A stretch of DNA of 64,000 nt from Streptomyces sp. NBC_01275 (GCF_026340655.1 NZ_JAPEOZ010000001.1:3348001-3412000), one strand, 5' to 3'. Shown: positions 1-11,852, counted from the stretch's first letter. Notes: generated by a model not told the origin, from the letters alone. Numbers and translations are program-made.

Positions 1-1
1 C

Positions 2-3000
2 GCCGCGGCCAAGGCCGACGGCGACAAGAACGTCACGATGATGGTCGCCACCGCGCCCGGCCGGACCGAGCAGGTCGCCGAGCAGCTGGACGCGGTCAAG
101 GGCGGCTCCGTGGGCCGCACCTACGACAAGCTGGGCTACGTCCGCGCCACCGTCCCGACGGGCAAGGCCGACTCGGCCATCGCGGCCGCGGCCAAGCTGT
201 CCTCGGTGCACGCCATCGACCTGCGGCAGGACATCGCCCTCGACGACCCGACGCCGAGCGCCGACACCGTCAAGGGCGCCAAGTCCTCGGCGACGGCCAA
301 GACCTACTCCGGTCCGAGCAAGTCCACCCCCGCCGAGAACCCGTACAACCCGTCCTTCGAGACGGGCGCCGTCGACTTCGTGAAGAAGAACCCGAAGGCG
401 GACGGCCGCGGGGTCACCATCGGCATCCTCGACTCCGGCGTGGACCTGGCGCACCCCGCGCTGCAGAAGACCACCACCGGTGAGCGCAAGATCGTCGACT
501 GGGTCACCGAGACCGACCCGATCGTCGACAACGACCTGAGCTGGCGCCCCATGCTGACCTCGGTCTCCGGGCCGACGTTCGCCTACGGCGGCCGGACCTG
601 GACGGCGCCGGCGGGCTCCTACCAGATCAACCTCTTCCGCGAGTCGGCCACCGCGGGCGGCGACGCCGCGGGCGACGTCAACCGGGACGGCGACAAGACC
701 GACGCGTGGGGCGTGCTGTACGACGCCGCGGCCGGCACGGTCACCGTCGACGTCAACAACAACGGCGACTTCACCGACGACACCGCGATGAAGCCGTACA
801 AGGACGGCTACCAGATCGGGTACTTCGGCACCGACGACCCGACGACCGACGTCGCCGAGCGCCAGCCGTTCGTCGTGCAGATCCGCAAGGACGTGCCGAT
901 GGACCCGTACGGCGGCGACTGGGTCGGCAAGACCGCCGACTTCGCCAACATCGGTCTCATCGCCAGCGAGCACGGCACCCACGTCGCCGGCATCACCGCC
1001 GCCAACGGCCTGTTCGGCGGCAAGATGAACGGCGCCGCCCCCGGCGCGAAGATCGTCTCCGCCCGCGCCTGCATCTTCGGCCCGGGCTGCACCAACGTCG
1101 CGCTCACCGAGGGCATGATCGACCTGGTCGTCAACCGCGGCGTCGACATCGTCAACATGTCGATCGGTGGTCTGCCGGGCCTGAACGACGGCAACAACGC
1201 GCGCGCCGAGCTGTACACGCGCCTGATCGACACCTACGGCGTCCAGCTCGTGATCTCCGCGGGCAACGAGGGCCCCGGCGCGAACACCATCGGCGACCCC
1301 GGTCTGGCCGACAAGGTGATCTCGGTCGGCGCGGCCATCTCCAAGGAGACGTGGGCCTCCAACTACGGCTCGCAGGTGGAGAAGAAGTACGCGCTGCTGC
1401 CCTTCTCCTCGCGCGGCCCGCGTGAGGACGGCGGCTTCACGCCGACGCTCGTCGCGCCCGGCGCCGCGATCAACACCACCCAGACCTGGCTGCCGGGCGC
1501 CCCGGTCGCCGAGTCGGGCTACACGCTGCCGGCCGGCTACTCGATGCTCCAGGGCACCTCGATGGCCTCCCCGCAGGCCGCGGGCGCCTCGGCGCTGCTG
1601 CTGAGCGCCGCCAAGGAGAAGGGCATCGCCCTCACCCCGGCGACCCTGCGCACGGCGCTGACCTCGACCGCCGACCACATCAAGGGTCTGCAGGCGTACG
1701 AGGAGGGCGCGGGCGCCATCGACATCGTGGACGCCTGGAAGTCCATCAAGAAGGGCGCCACCGCCCACGAGTACACGGTCAAGGCCCCGGTCGACACCGC
1801 GCTCGACTTCGCGCTGAAGACTCCGGGCTTCGGCACCGGCGTCTACGACCGTGAGGGCGGCCTCAAGGCCGGCCAGAAGAAGACGTACGACGTCACGATC
1901 ACCCGTACGACCGGCGCCGACAAGGCGATCCGCCACGAGCTCCGCCTGGAGAACAACGCGGCGGGCACCTTCAAGATCCTCGGCTCGGACGAGGTCAAGC
2001 TGTCGCTGAACAAGCCGGTGACGGTCAAGATCCAGGCCAAGCCGGAGTCCGTGGGCCTCAAGAGCGCGATCCTCGAGGTCGACGACCCGAAGACCGAGGG
2101 CGTCGACAAGCAGATCCTCAACACGGTCGTCGTCTCGACCCCGGTGAACTACACCTTCTCCAAGAAGGCCACCGTCCAGCGCAACAGCTCGCAGTCCTAC
2201 TTCCTGACCGTGCCCGAGGGCGCCAAGTCGCTGGAGGTCGCGATCGGCGGGCTGAAGGACAAGAGCCAGACCCGGTTCATCTCGATCCACCCGTACGGCG
2301 TCGCGGTCGAGGACAGCTCCACGATCTACTGCTACAACAACTACCTCGCCGGCAACGGCTGCAAGCCGGACGCGCGTTCCTACGCCGACCCGCAGCCCGG
2401 CGTCTGGGAGATCGAGGTCGAGTCGCGTCGCACCTCGCCGCTGCTCGACAACCCGTACAAGCTGGACGTCACCGTCTACGGCGCGGTGTTCGACCCGGCG
2501 ACCGTGACCGTGCCCGAGGCCAAGGTCGGCACCCCGGCCGCCGTCGCCTGGAAGGTCACGAACAAGTTCGCCGCGTTCGACGGCGCCCTGGCCGGCGGCC
2601 CGCTCGGCTCGGCCAAGACGGACCGCCCGACCATCGCCAACGGCGAGACCCAGACCACCACGGTCGAGGTCCCGGCCGGCGCCAAGTCGCTCGACGTCGC
2701 CATCGGCGACGTCTCCGACGCCTCCGCCGACCTGGACCTGACGGTCTACGACGCCAGTGGCACGCAGGTCGCGCAGTCCGCGGACGGCGACTCCGAGGAG
2801 TCGGTCTCCATCCCGTCGCCCGCCGCCGGCACCTACACCATCGAGGTCGTCGGCTACGCGGTCCCGGCCGGGACCACCGCGTACGACTACCGGGACGTGT
2901 TCTTCTCGTCCTCCCTCGGCACCGTCACCGTCGACGCGTCGACGCCGGTGAAGCTGGCCACGGGCGCGACGGCGTCGGTCTCCGCGACCGTCACCGCGGC

Positions 3001-3109
3001 GGCCGCCGCGCCGGCCGGCCGGGCCTTCTTCGGCCAGGTCCAGCTGGTGAACGCGCGGGGCACCGTCGCGGGCACCGGCAGTGTGGCGATCGAGAAGGTC
3101 ACCCCGTAG
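2..3109 (+). CDS. Secreted subtilisin-family (S8) serine protease, 5' end outside window
   Basis: Frame is open from the left edge; 1035 residues are visible, so the signal peptide and true start are missing. The catalytic triad is complete: Asp at nt 431-433 in ILDSGVD, His at nt 971-973 in HGTHVAG, Ser at nt 1559-1561 in GTSMASP, plus the oxyanion Asn in SAGNEG near nt 1265. About 180 residues separate Asp and His, far more than in plain subtilisin, so an insertion domain sits there. The visible N-terminus resembles an I9-type propeptide. The last ~500 residues form beta-rich modules like those of large secreted streptomycete proteases. It probably degrades extracellular protein. Followed by short repeats and a strong hairpin. 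Confidence 0.93.
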   Translation, partial: AAAKADGDKNVTMMVATAPGRTEQVAEQLDAVKGGSVGRTYDKLGYVRATVPTGKADSAIAAAAKLSSVHAIDLRQDIALDDPTPSADTVKGAKSSATAKTYSGPSKSTPAENPYNPSFETGAVDFVKKNPKADGRGVTIGILDSGVDLAHPALQKTTTGERKIVDWVTETDPIVDNDLSWRPMLTSVSGPTFAYGGRTWTAPAGSYQINLFRESATAGGDAAGDVNRDGDKTDAWGVLYDAAAGTVTVDVNNNGDFTDDTAMKPYKDGYQIGYFGTDDPTTDVAERQPFVVQIRKDVPMDPYGGDWVGKTADFANIGLIASEHGTHVAGITAANGLFGGKMNGAAPGAKIVSARACIFGPGCTNVALTEGMIDLVVNRGVDIVNMSIGGLPGLNDGNNARAELYTRLIDTYGVQLVISAGNEGPGANTIGDPGLADKVISVGAAISKETWASNYGSQVEKKYALLPFSSRGPREDGGFTPTLVAPGAAINTTQTWLPGAPVAESGYTLPAGYSMLQGTSMASPQAAGASALLLSAAKEKGIALTPATLRTALTSTADHIKGLQAYEEGAGAIDIVDAWKSIKKGATAHEYTVKAPVDTALDFALKTPGFGTGVYDREGGLKAGQKKTYDVTITRTTGADKAIRHELRLENNAAGTFKILGSDEVKLSLNKPVTVKIQAKPESVGLKSAILEVDDPKTEGVDKQILNTVVVSTPVNYTFSKKATVQRNSSQSYFLTVPEGAKSLEVAIGGLKDKSQTRFISIHPYGVAVEDSSTIYCYNNYLAGNGCKPDARSYADPQPGVWEIEVESRRTSPLLDNPYKLDVTVYGAVFDPATVTVPEAKVGTPAAVAWKVTNKFAAFDGALAGGPLGSAKTDRPTIANGETQTTTVEVPAGAKSLDVAIGDVSDASADLDLTVYDASGTQVAQSADGDSEESVSIPSPAAGTYTIEVVGYAVPAGTTAYDYRDVFFSSSLGTVTVDASTPVKLATGATASVSATVTAAAAAPAGRAFFGQVQLVNARGTVAGTGSVAIEKVTP

Positions 3110-3120
3110 CACCCAACAGC

Positions 3121-3150
3121 ACCTAGTAACACCTAGTAACACCTAGTAAC
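3121..3150. repeat. Three 10-bp tandem repeats after the protease gene
   Basis: Three perfect copies of acctagtaac, with a partial fourth, lie between the protease stop and its terminator hairpin. Each copy contains TAG and TAA in different frames. No function is evident. Confidence 0.8.
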
Positions 3151-3166
3151 ACCGTGCAAGAGCGTG

Positions 3167-3194
3167 GGGCGGGCGTCCGTACGGGCGCCCGCCC
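3167..3194. terminator. GC-rich hairpin terminator between convergent genes
   Basis: Arms gggcgggcg and cgcccgccc pair perfectly around a 10-nt loop. It lies between the protease gene and the convergent gene ending at 3246 and lacks a U-run, as is common in Streptomyces. Confidence 0.65.
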
Positions 3195-3245
3195 TTCGTC
3201 GTGCGCAGGCCACGTCATGCGCAGGCCGCATCATGTCCAGCCACG

Positions 3246-4055
3246 TCACTCGCAGGCGACGTCGGCCGACTCGGGCAGCGCCTGGTCCATCGCCGTCCGC
3301 TCGGCGGCGATGTCGGTCTCGCCGACCGCCCAGACGTCGGGGACGGCGGCCCCCTTCGCGAAGCCGACCAGGACATGGTCGCCCTCGCCCACCAGCGGGT
3401 CCATGTCCCGCTCCATCTCGAAGTCGACCTCGGCCGCGCTCTTCGCCGGCTTGTAGGCGCGGGTGACGTGCAGCGTGACACGCTCGCGGGTCGTGCCCGG
3501 CACCCGTGCCACCTCCGTGACGTCGCCCTCGACGACGAGCCTCGCGCAGGCCAGATAGCCGGGGTCGCCGAGGAGGGCCCCGTCGCCGCCGGCGGCGGCG
3601 GTGGACGAGGCCTTCTCGTCGCCCGCCCCGCTGGCGGCGCTCTTGTCCGAGGAGATGTCCGCCGCTCCCCGGCCGACCTGGACCACCACCCATCCGCCCC
3701 CGAGCACCAGGGCGCCGGCCGCGGCGACGCCCACCGCGCGCAGGGCGAACGGACGCAGGCGGCCCCGGGGCGGGCGCAGCCGTACGACCGGGGCGGGCGC
3801 CGGCCGCGCGGCGGGTTCCGCCGCGGGCTCCCCTGTCAGGGCGTCCGCGACGACGCCCAGCTGGGCGCGCAGCAGCGCCACGTCGGTCCTCGCCGAGCGG
3901 CGCGCGGCCAGGTAGGCGGGGTCGGCGCGGGCCTCCTCGGAGAGCTCGGAGAGGGGGACGTCCAGGATCGCGGCCATCAGCGCGTCCATGCCGTGGTAGC
4001 CGCCCTCCGGTGCCTCGGGGGTCTCGGGCGTCGTCTCGTGGTCCTGTCCGGGCAT
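3246..4055 (-). CDS. Single-pass membrane protein coupled to an ECF sigma factor; probable anti-sigma/regulatory partner
   Basis: 269 aa. An acidic N-terminal cytoplasmic part (~1-105) precedes one transmembrane helix (~108-130, AVGVAAAGALVLGGGWVVV), a low-complexity Ser/Ala/Gly stretch and an extracellular domain to the C-terminus. Its ATG lies 1 nt after the stop of the upstream sigma gene, so the two are almost certainly cotranscribed and translationally coupled. Topology and context fit an anti-sigma factor or sigma-coupled membrane sensor. No HxxxCxxC zinc motif is present and I recognise no named family, so the regulatory role is inferred from context. Confidence 0.8.
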   Translation of the reverse strand: MPGQDHETTPETPEAPEGGYHGMDALMAAILDVPLSELSEEARADPAYLAARRSARTDVALLRAQLGVVADALTGEPAAEPAARPAPAPVVRLRPPRGRLRPFALRAVGVAAAGALVLGGGWVVVQVGRGAADISSDKSAASGAGDEKASSTAAAGGDGALLGDPGYLACARLVVEGDVTEVARVPGTTRERVTLHVTRAYKPAKSAAEVDFEMERDMDPLVGEGDHVLVGFAKGAAVPDVWAVGETDIAAERTAMDQALPESADVACE

Positions 4056-4056
4056 G

Positions 4057-6295
<2,239 letters not shown>

Positions 6296-6407
6296 ACGCC
6301 CAGCCTCGCGCTCCTGCGAGCCGCCCACCGGCGGGAAATGGACATCGCGTTCCGCGCAGATCACGTGGAAGGATGGCGCAACCCACACATAACGAGGAGA
6401 TGACCGC

Positions 6408-8975
6408 GTGCCTGGCACAAACCTGACTCGCGAAGAGGCGCAGCAGCGGGCGAAGCTGCTCACCGTTGACTCGTACGAGATCGATCTCGACCTCTCCGGA
6501 GCGCAGGAGGGCGGCACCTACCGGTCCCTGACCACCGTGCGCTTCGACGTCGCCGAAGGGGGCGCGGAGTCCTTCATCGACCTGGTGGCCCCGGCCGTCC
6601 ACGAGGTGACGCTGAACGGGGACCCGCTGGACGCGGCCGAGGTGTTCAAGGACTCCCGGATCGCGCTGTCCGGGCTGCTGCAGGGCCGTAACGTCCTGCG
6701 GGTCGTCGCCGACTGCGCCTACACCAACACCGGCGAGGGTCTGCACCGGTTCGTCGACCCGGTGGACGAACAGGCCTATCTGTACACGCAGTTCGAGGTG
6801 CCGGACGCGCGTCGCGTGTTCGCCTCGTTCGAGCAGCCGGACCTCAAGGCCACCTTCCAGTTCACGGTGAAGGCCCCGAGCGGCTGGACCGTCGTCTCCA
6901 ACTCCCCGACGCCCGAGCCCAAGGACGACGTCTGGGTCTTCGAGCCGACGCCGAGGATCTCGACGTACATCACCGCGCTGATCGTCGGGCCGTACCACTC
7001 GGTGCACAGCGTGTACGAGAAGGACGGGCAGTCGGTGCCGCTGGGCATCTACTGCCGGCCGTCGCTCGCGGAGTTCCTCGACTCGGACGCGATCTTCGAG
7101 GTCACCCGGCAGGGCTTCGAGTGGTTCCAGGAGAAGTTCGACTACGCGTACCCGTTCGGGAAGTACGACCAGCTGTTCGTGCCGGAGTTCAACGCGGGCG
7201 CGATGGAGAACGCGGGCGCGGTGACCATCCGCGACCAGTACGTGTTCCGGTCGAAGGTGACGGACGCGGCGTACGAGGTGCGGGCCGCCACGATCCTGCA
7301 CGAGCTGGCCCACATGTGGTTCGGCGACCTGGTCACCATGGAGTGGTGGAACGACCTGTGGCTGAACGAGTCGTTCGCCACCTACGCGGAGGCGGCCTGC
7401 CAGGCCTACTCCCCGCAGTCGCGCTGGCCGCACTCCTGGACCACCTTCGCCAACTCCATGAAGACGTGGGCCTACCGCCAGGACCAGCTGCCGTCCACGC
7501 ACCCGATCATGGCGGACATCCGCGACCTGGACGACGTGCTCGTCAACTTCGACGGCATCACGTACGCCAAGGGCGCGAGCGTGCTGAAGCAGCTCGTGGC
7601 GTACGTCGGCATGGACGAGTTCTTCGCGGGCGTGCAGGCGTACTTCAAGCGCCACGCGTTCGGCAACACCCGGCTGTCGGACCTGCTGGGCGCGCTGGAG
7701 GAGACCTCCGGGCGTGATCTGAAGACCTGGTCGAAGCTGTGGCTGGAGACGGCCGGCATCAACGTCCTGCGTCCGGAGATCGAGACGGACTCCGACGGCG
7801 TCATCACGTCCTTCGCCATCCGCCAGGAGGCCCCGGCGCTCCCGGCGGGCGCGAAGGGCGAGCCGACGCTGCGCCCGCACCGCATCGCCGTCGGCCTGTA
7901 CGTCCTGGACGCCGACTCCGGCAAGCTGGTGCGCGACGAGCGCATCGAGCTGGACGTCGACGGCGAGCTGACGGCCGTACCGCAGCTGGCCGGCAAGCGC
8001 CGTCCGGACGTCATCCTGCTCAACGACGACGACCTGTCGTACGCGAAGGTCCGCCTCGACGAGCAGTCCCTGGCGTTCGTGACGGAGCACCTGGGCGACT
8101 TCGAGTCCTCGCTGCCGCGCGCCCTGTGCTGGGCGTCGGCCTGGGACATGACCCGGGACGCCGAACTGCCCACCCGCGACTACCTGTCCCTGGTGCTGTC
8201 CGGCATCGGCAAGGAGTCGGACATCGGTGTGGTGCAGTCCCTGCACCGCCAGGTCAAGCTCGCCATCGACCTGTACGCGGCCCCGGCGACCCGCGAGGCC
8301 CTGCTGACCCGTTGGACCGACGCCACGCTGGCCCATCTGCGGTCCGCCGAGGCGGGCGGCGACCACCAGCTGGCGTGGGCACGGGCGTTCGCCGCCACGG
8401 CCCGTACGCCGGAGCAGCTGGACCTCCTGGACGGCCTGCTGGAGGGTTCGCAGACGATCGAGGGCCTGGCCGTCGACACCGAGCTGCGCTGGGCGTTCGT
8501 GCAGCGCCTCGCGGCGGTCGGCCGGTTCGACGAGACGGAGATCGCCGGCGAGTACGAGCGCGACAAGACGGCCGCCGGCGAGCGTCATGCGGCGACCGCC
8601 CGGGCCGCCCGTCCGACGCCGGAGGCCAAGGCGGAGGCGTGGGCGCTGGTCGTCGAGGACGACAAGCTCCCCAACGCCCTTCAGGAGGCGGTCATCGGCG
8701 GCTTCGTCGACACCGACCAGCGTGAGCTGCTCGCGCCGTACACGGACAAGTACTTCGAGGTCGTCAAGGCGATCTGGGACACCCGTTCGCACGAGATCGC
8801 CCAGCAGATCGCGGTCGGCCTCTACCCGACGATCCAGGTCTCCGAGGAGACCCTGGCCAAGACCGACGCCTGGCTGGCCTCCGCCGAGCCCAACGCGGCC
8901 CTGCGCCGCCTGGTCTCGGAGTCCCGCTCGGGCGTGGAGCGAGCGCTGCGCGCCCAGGCGGCGGACGCGCAGTAG
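6408..8975 (+). CDS. pepN: Aminopeptidase N (M1 zinc metallopeptidase)
   Basis: 855 aa. Removes N-terminal residues from peptides, probably in the cytoplasm since there is no signal peptide. The exopeptidase motif GAMEN spans residues 264-268. The zinc site HELAH is at 298-302 with the third ligand Glu321 in WLNESFATYAE, giving the HExxH-18x-E spacing of M1 enzymes. The C-terminal half is the helical ERAP1_C-like domain. Length is normal for actinobacterial PepN. The GTG start has GAGGAGA 7 nt upstream. A block of 14-bp repeats and a hairpin follow. Confidence 0.96.
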   Translation: MPGTNLTREEAQQRAKLLTVDSYEIDLDLSGAQEGGTYRSLTTVRFDVAEGGAESFIDLVAPAVHEVTLNGDPLDAAEVFKDSRIALSGLLQGRNVLRVVADCAYTNTGEGLHRFVDPVDEQAYLYTQFEVPDARRVFASFEQPDLKATFQFTVKAPSGWTVVSNSPTPEPKDDVWVFEPTPRISTYITALIVGPYHSVHSVYEKDGQSVPLGIYCRPSLAEFLDSDAIFEVTRQGFEWFQEKFDYAYPFGKYDQLFVPEFNAGAMENAGAVTIRDQYVFRSKVTDAAYEVRAATILHELAHMWFGDLVTMEWWNDLWLNESFATYAEAACQAYSPQSRWPHSWTTFANSMKTWAYRQDQLPSTHPIMADIRDLDDVLVNFDGITYAKGASVLKQLVAYVGMDEFFAGVQAYFKRHAFGNTRLSDLLGALEETSGRDLKTWSKLWLETAGINVLRPEIETDSDGVITSFAIRQEAPALPAGAKGEPTLRPHRIAVGLYVLDADSGKLVRDERIELDVDGELTAVPQLAGKRRPDVILLNDDDLSYAKVRLDEQSLAFVTEHLGDFESSLPRALCWASAWDMTRDAELPTRDYLSLVLSGIGKESDIGVVQSLHRQVKLAIDLYAAPATREALLTRWTDATLAHLRSAEAGGDHQLAWARAFAATARTPEQLDLLDGLLEGSQTIEGLAVDTELRWAFVQRLAAVGRFDETEIAGEYERDKTAAGERHAATARAARPTPEAKAEAWALVVEDDKLPNALQEAVIGGFVDTDQRELLAPYTDKYFEVVKAIWDTRSHEIAQQIAVGLYPTIQVSEETLAKTDAWLASAEPNAALRRLVSESRSGVERALRAQAADAQ

Positions 8976-8981
8976 TCGTCA

Positions 8982-9065
8982 GCGGTACGTCGTAGGCGGT
9001 ACGTCGTAGGCGGTACGTCGTAGGCGGTACGTCGTGAGCGACACGCCGTGAGCGGTACGTCGATG
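8982..9065. repeat. Six 14-bp tandem repeats downstream of pepN
   Basis: Unit gcggtacgtcgtag occurs three times perfectly, then three times with substitutions (84 bp). The block abuts the terminator hairpin and lies outside both flanking genes. The unit contains the palindrome gtac. Copy number is likely variable between strains (inference). Confidence 0.9.
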
Positions 9066-9094
9066 GGGGCGCCCGGCACTGTGCCGGGCGCCCC
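9066..9094. terminator. Perfect 14-bp-stem bidirectional terminator
   Basis: ggggcgcccggcac pairs perfectly with gtgccgggcgcccc around a single central nucleotide, between convergent pepN and the EamA transporter gene. There is no U-run, but stability is very high. Confidence 0.85.
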
Positions 9095-9103
9095 GCTTCG
9101 TGC

Positions 9104-10063
9104 TCAGCCCGGCTTCCTGGGCGGAGCGGAAGACGGAGCAGCACACGGAACGGCGGCCGATCCGGCCCGCCCTTGCGGTGAGCGGTGTGCCACAACGCGA
9201 GGGGTCCGCGACCCCAGCTGTCCCGCCACCGTCGCGCCGAACGCCAGTGCCATGCCCGTCAGTTGCACCGGCGTCAGCGCCTGGCCGAGGGCGGCCCAGC
9301 CGACCACGGCGGCGGTCAGCGGGGAGAGCGGGCCGAGGAAGGTGACCTGGGTGGCGGTGAGGCGGCCGATGCCACGGAACCAGAGCCAGTACGAGACCGC
9401 CGTGTTGGCCAGGGCGAGGTAGAGGTAGCCGCCGATCGCCCGGCCGTCCAGGGCGGGCGGTGCGCCCTCGACGAGGAGGGCGACGGGCGCGATGAGCAGA
9501 CCGCCGGCGGTGAGCTGCCAGCCGGTGAGGGCGAGCGGGCCGACGCCGTCGGGGCGGCCCCACTTCTTGGTGAGGACCGTGCCTGCCGACATCGAGGCGG
9601 TGGAGGCGAGCGCGGCCAGCACGCCGAGCGTGTCCAGCGCCCCCGCCGCCTTCAGCACGACCAGGCTGACGCCGAAGGCGGCCGCCAGTCCGGTCAGCAC
9701 GGTCCGGGCGGTCGGCCGCTGCCCCAGCAGCAGCGCCGAGAGCCCGACGACGAACAGCGGCCCGACCGAGCCCACGACCGCCGCCATGCCGCCGGGGAGC
9801 CGGTAGGCGGAGAGGAAGAGAAGCGGGAAGAAGGCGCCGATGTTCAGCGCGCCGAGCACCGCCGCCTTCGCCCACCAGACGCCCCGAGGCAGCACGCGCC
9901 CGAGGGCGAGCAGCAGCAGCCCGGCGGGCAGGGCGCGCATCAGGCCGGTGAACAGGGGGCGGTCGGGCGGGAGGAACTCGGTGGTGACCGCGTAGGTGGT
10001 GCCCCAGGAGATGGGGGCGAGGGCGGTGAGAGCGGTGAACAGGACGGTCCGGGGCCTCTTCAT
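9104..10063 (-). CDS. EamA-family (DMT superfamily) transporter
   Basis: 319 aa integral membrane protein with about ten hydrophobic helices in two EamA repeats. The first (~10-140) has the family PISWGTTY signature; the second (~150-285) has YLYLALANTAVSYWLW. The C-terminal tail (~285-319) is hydrophilic. Members export metabolites or drugs. The substrate cannot be read from sequence, but the divergent MarR gene sharing one palindrome suggests export of an inducing small molecule. Confidence 0.9.
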   Translation of the reverse strand: MKRPRTVLFTALTALAPISWGTTYAVTTEFLPPDRPLFTGLMRALPAGLLLLALGRVLPRGVWWAKAAVLGALNIGAFFPLLFLSAYRLPGGMAAVVGSVGPLFVVGLSALLLGQRPTARTVLTGLAAAFGVSLVVLKAAGALDTLGVLAALASTASMSAGTVLTKKWGRPDGVGPLALTGWQLTAGGLLIAPVALLVEGAPPALDGRAIGGYLYLALANTAVSYWLWFRGIGRLTATQVTFLGPLSPLTAAVVGWAALGQALTPVQLTGMALAFGATVAGQLGSRTPRVVAHRSPQGRAGSAAVPCAAPSSAPPRKPG

Positions 10064-10070
10064 ATAGATA

Positions 10071-10084
10071 GCTTAGCGCTAAGC
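10071..10084. promoter_or_regulatory. 14-bp palindromic operator between EamA and MarR genes
   Basis: gcttagcgctaagc is a perfect palindrome 7 bp upstream of the transporter ATG and 57 bp upstream of the MarR ATG. Its size and the divergent layout fit a MarR dimer site that would repress the transporter and perhaps the regulator itself. The assignment is inferred. Confidence 0.6.
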
Positions 10085-10141
10085 AACTTACCGTCAAGCC
10101 ACTTTCTTGCGGGTGATCGAAACCGGGCGGATACTCACGGA

Positions 10142-10753
10142 ATGAGCAGCTCACAGCCGCACCCCCCGCCGATGTCACCCTCGCCGACGCAGACGCCGTC
10201 ACCCCCGCCGACGCCGTCGCCGTCGCCGTCACCCCCGCCGACGCCGTCGTCTCGGCGCAAGGACCCCGTCGACGCGATCGTCGAGCAGTGGGCGACGGTC
10301 CGGCCGGACCTCGACACCACCGCCATGGAGGTCTTCGGCCGGATCTTCCGGCTCTCGCGCGCGATGGGCGACCGGATGGAGAAGGCGTACGCCCCCCTCG
10401 GCATCGCCCGTGGGGAGTTCGACGTCCTGGCCACCCTGCGCCGCTCCGGCGAGCCGTACACCCTCTCGCCCCGTCAGCTGTCGGCGACGCTCATGCTCAC
10501 CACCGGCGGGATGACCGGCCGCCTCGACAAGCTGGAACGGGCCGCACTGCTGCGCCGCTCCCCCGACCCGCACGACCGCCGGGCCCTGCAGGTGACGCTG
10601 ACCGAGAAGGGGCTGGACCTGGTCGACCGGGCGGTCGGCGCGGGCCTCGCCGTCCAGACGGCGACCCTGTCCGCCCTGCCCCCCGAGCAGACCGACCGAC
10701 TGGCCGACCTGCTGAGGGAGTTGCTGTTCGCGACCGAGGCCCCGGGGAACTGA
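10142..10753 (+). CDS. MarR-family transcriptional regulator with Pro/Ser-rich N-terminus
   Basis: 203 aa. Residues ~1-38 are a Pro/Ser/Thr-rich tail unusual for MarR proteins. The winged-helix core (~60-185) has LSPRQLSATLMLTTGGMTGR as recognition helix region and DPHDRRALQVTLTEKG as the wing. Such proteins usually repress a divergent transporter and are released by a ligand, which matches the EamA neighbour and the shared palindrome. ATG 10142 is chosen; the frame upstream is antisense to the transporter. Confidence 0.9.
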   Translation: MSSSQPHPPPMSPSPTQTPSPPPTPSPSPSPPPTPSSRRKDPVDAIVEQWATVRPDLDTTAMEVFGRIFRLSRAMGDRMEKAYAPLGIARGEFDVLATLRRSGEPYTLSPRQLSATLMLTTGGMTGRLDKLERAALLRRSPDPHDRRALQVTLTEKGLDLVDRAVGAGLAVQTATLSALPPEQTDRLADLLRELLFATEAPGN

Positions 10754-11319
10754 TCAGTCGGCGTCGGGCGGCCAGGGGAAGCCGAGCTCCTCGGCGCGTT
10801 CGCGGGAGCCGACGCTCACCCGACCGCAGGTCTTCGGGTCCTCCTCGGCCAGCCGTCGCAGGGCGGCGGCCCGTGCCCCGGGCGACTCGGGCGCGGCCCC
10901 CGGGAACCCTGCGCGGGCGGGCGGGTGCGCGGGGCCACGCGTGAGGAGCGCCGGAACGAGGGGCCGCCCGTCGACGAGGATGCGGGTCTCGACCGGCTCC
11001 CGGTCCACGGGTCGCCTACGCCGACCTCCGGGCGGAGGGCGGGGAGGGCGGCGGTTGCGCCTGGCGTCGAGGTCGTGGCGGGCGTCGAGGTCGTGCCTGA
11101 CCTCGAGGTCGTGGCGGGCGTCCGGCGCGGCAGAATCCGGGGCGGCAGAGTTCGGGTCGGCCAAGGAGTCCGAGCGGGGCTCCGCCAGGAGCCGTCCGAG
11201 GGAGTCCAGCAGCGCGCCTCGCGGTAGCCCGACGGCCAGTCCATCAGCAGGGCGGCGCCGCTGCTCAGGTCCAGGGCGGGCGGGAGGGTGAGCGCGACGC
11301 GCTCTTCCTGGGCGCTCAC
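10754..11319 (-). pseudogene. Probable frameshifted small hypothetical gene
   Basis: A plausible N-terminus from GTG 11319 (AQEERVALTLPPALDL, then GAALLMDWPSGY) loses its protein-like character near 11220. At that point another minus frame takes up GALLDSLGRLLAEPRSDSL and runs to the stop at 10754. The 566-nt span is not a multiple of three, consistent with a single-base indel or a sequencing error. The middle contains a degenerate Asp-Ala-Arg-His repeat. It abuts the MarR stop tail to tail. I recognise no family. Confidence 0.4.
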
Positions 11320-11528
11320 CGAGCGGTGTGGGACTCGATTCCGTAGGTCATGCGCGACAGCCTGCCAGCCCGGTCGAGGGCCTGTCGAAGGAATTTCCGC
11401 GCGCGCTGCCGTACCCCGCACAGACGACCGAAGGCACCGCCTCCGGCGTCGGCGTACGGCGGTGTGCGCGTACGGACGGCGGGGACGGCGCCCTCGGGAA
11501 AACCGTGGAACGGCTTACGGCGGAGTCG

Positions 11529-11783
11529 TCAGGCCTTCGCCTTGGCCGGCTTCGGCTGACGGTCCTTGGACTTGTCGAGGACCCATACGAGTCCGAAGAT
11601 GGCCCCGAACAGGGCGAGGGGAGCCACGACGTAGAGACCCAGCGTGTCGATGACGCTGAGGCCCGGGCCGGGGTCGTCGCCGTCGTCGCGGGTCAGCGCG
11701 AGCGCGGGGGACGACATGAGCAGCATCATCAGCGTCGTACCGGCAGCCAGGGCGCCGGCGCGCAGGGCGTTCTTCTTGTCCAC
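11529..11783 (-). CDS. Small single-pass membrane protein
   Basis: 84 aa from GTG 11783; a TTG at 11792 is an alternative start. A signal-like helix (~8-30, ending SSPALA) is followed by a short Asp-rich segment and a second helix (~45-65, LGLYVVAPLALFGAIFGLVWVL). The tail is Lys-rich, ending KPAKAKA. This is either a cleaved precursor with one anchor or a two-helix protein. It lies just downstream of malQ on the same strand and may share its transcript. Function unknown. Confidence 0.75.
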   Translation of the reverse strand: MDKKNALRAGALAAGTTLMMLLMSSPALALTRDDGDDPGPGLSVIDTLGLYVVAPLALFGAIFGLVWVLDKSKDRQPKPAKAKA

Positions 11784-11852
11784 GGTCCCCAAGTTAGCGA
11801 ACGCCCGAAAGGCCCGCGCGCCCGGGGTGCCGTACGGGGACGCCCGCGCCCC

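Noticed and set aside
8982..9065. CRISPR array candidate
   Set aside because: 14-bp units are contiguous with no spacers, and no cas genes are in the window.
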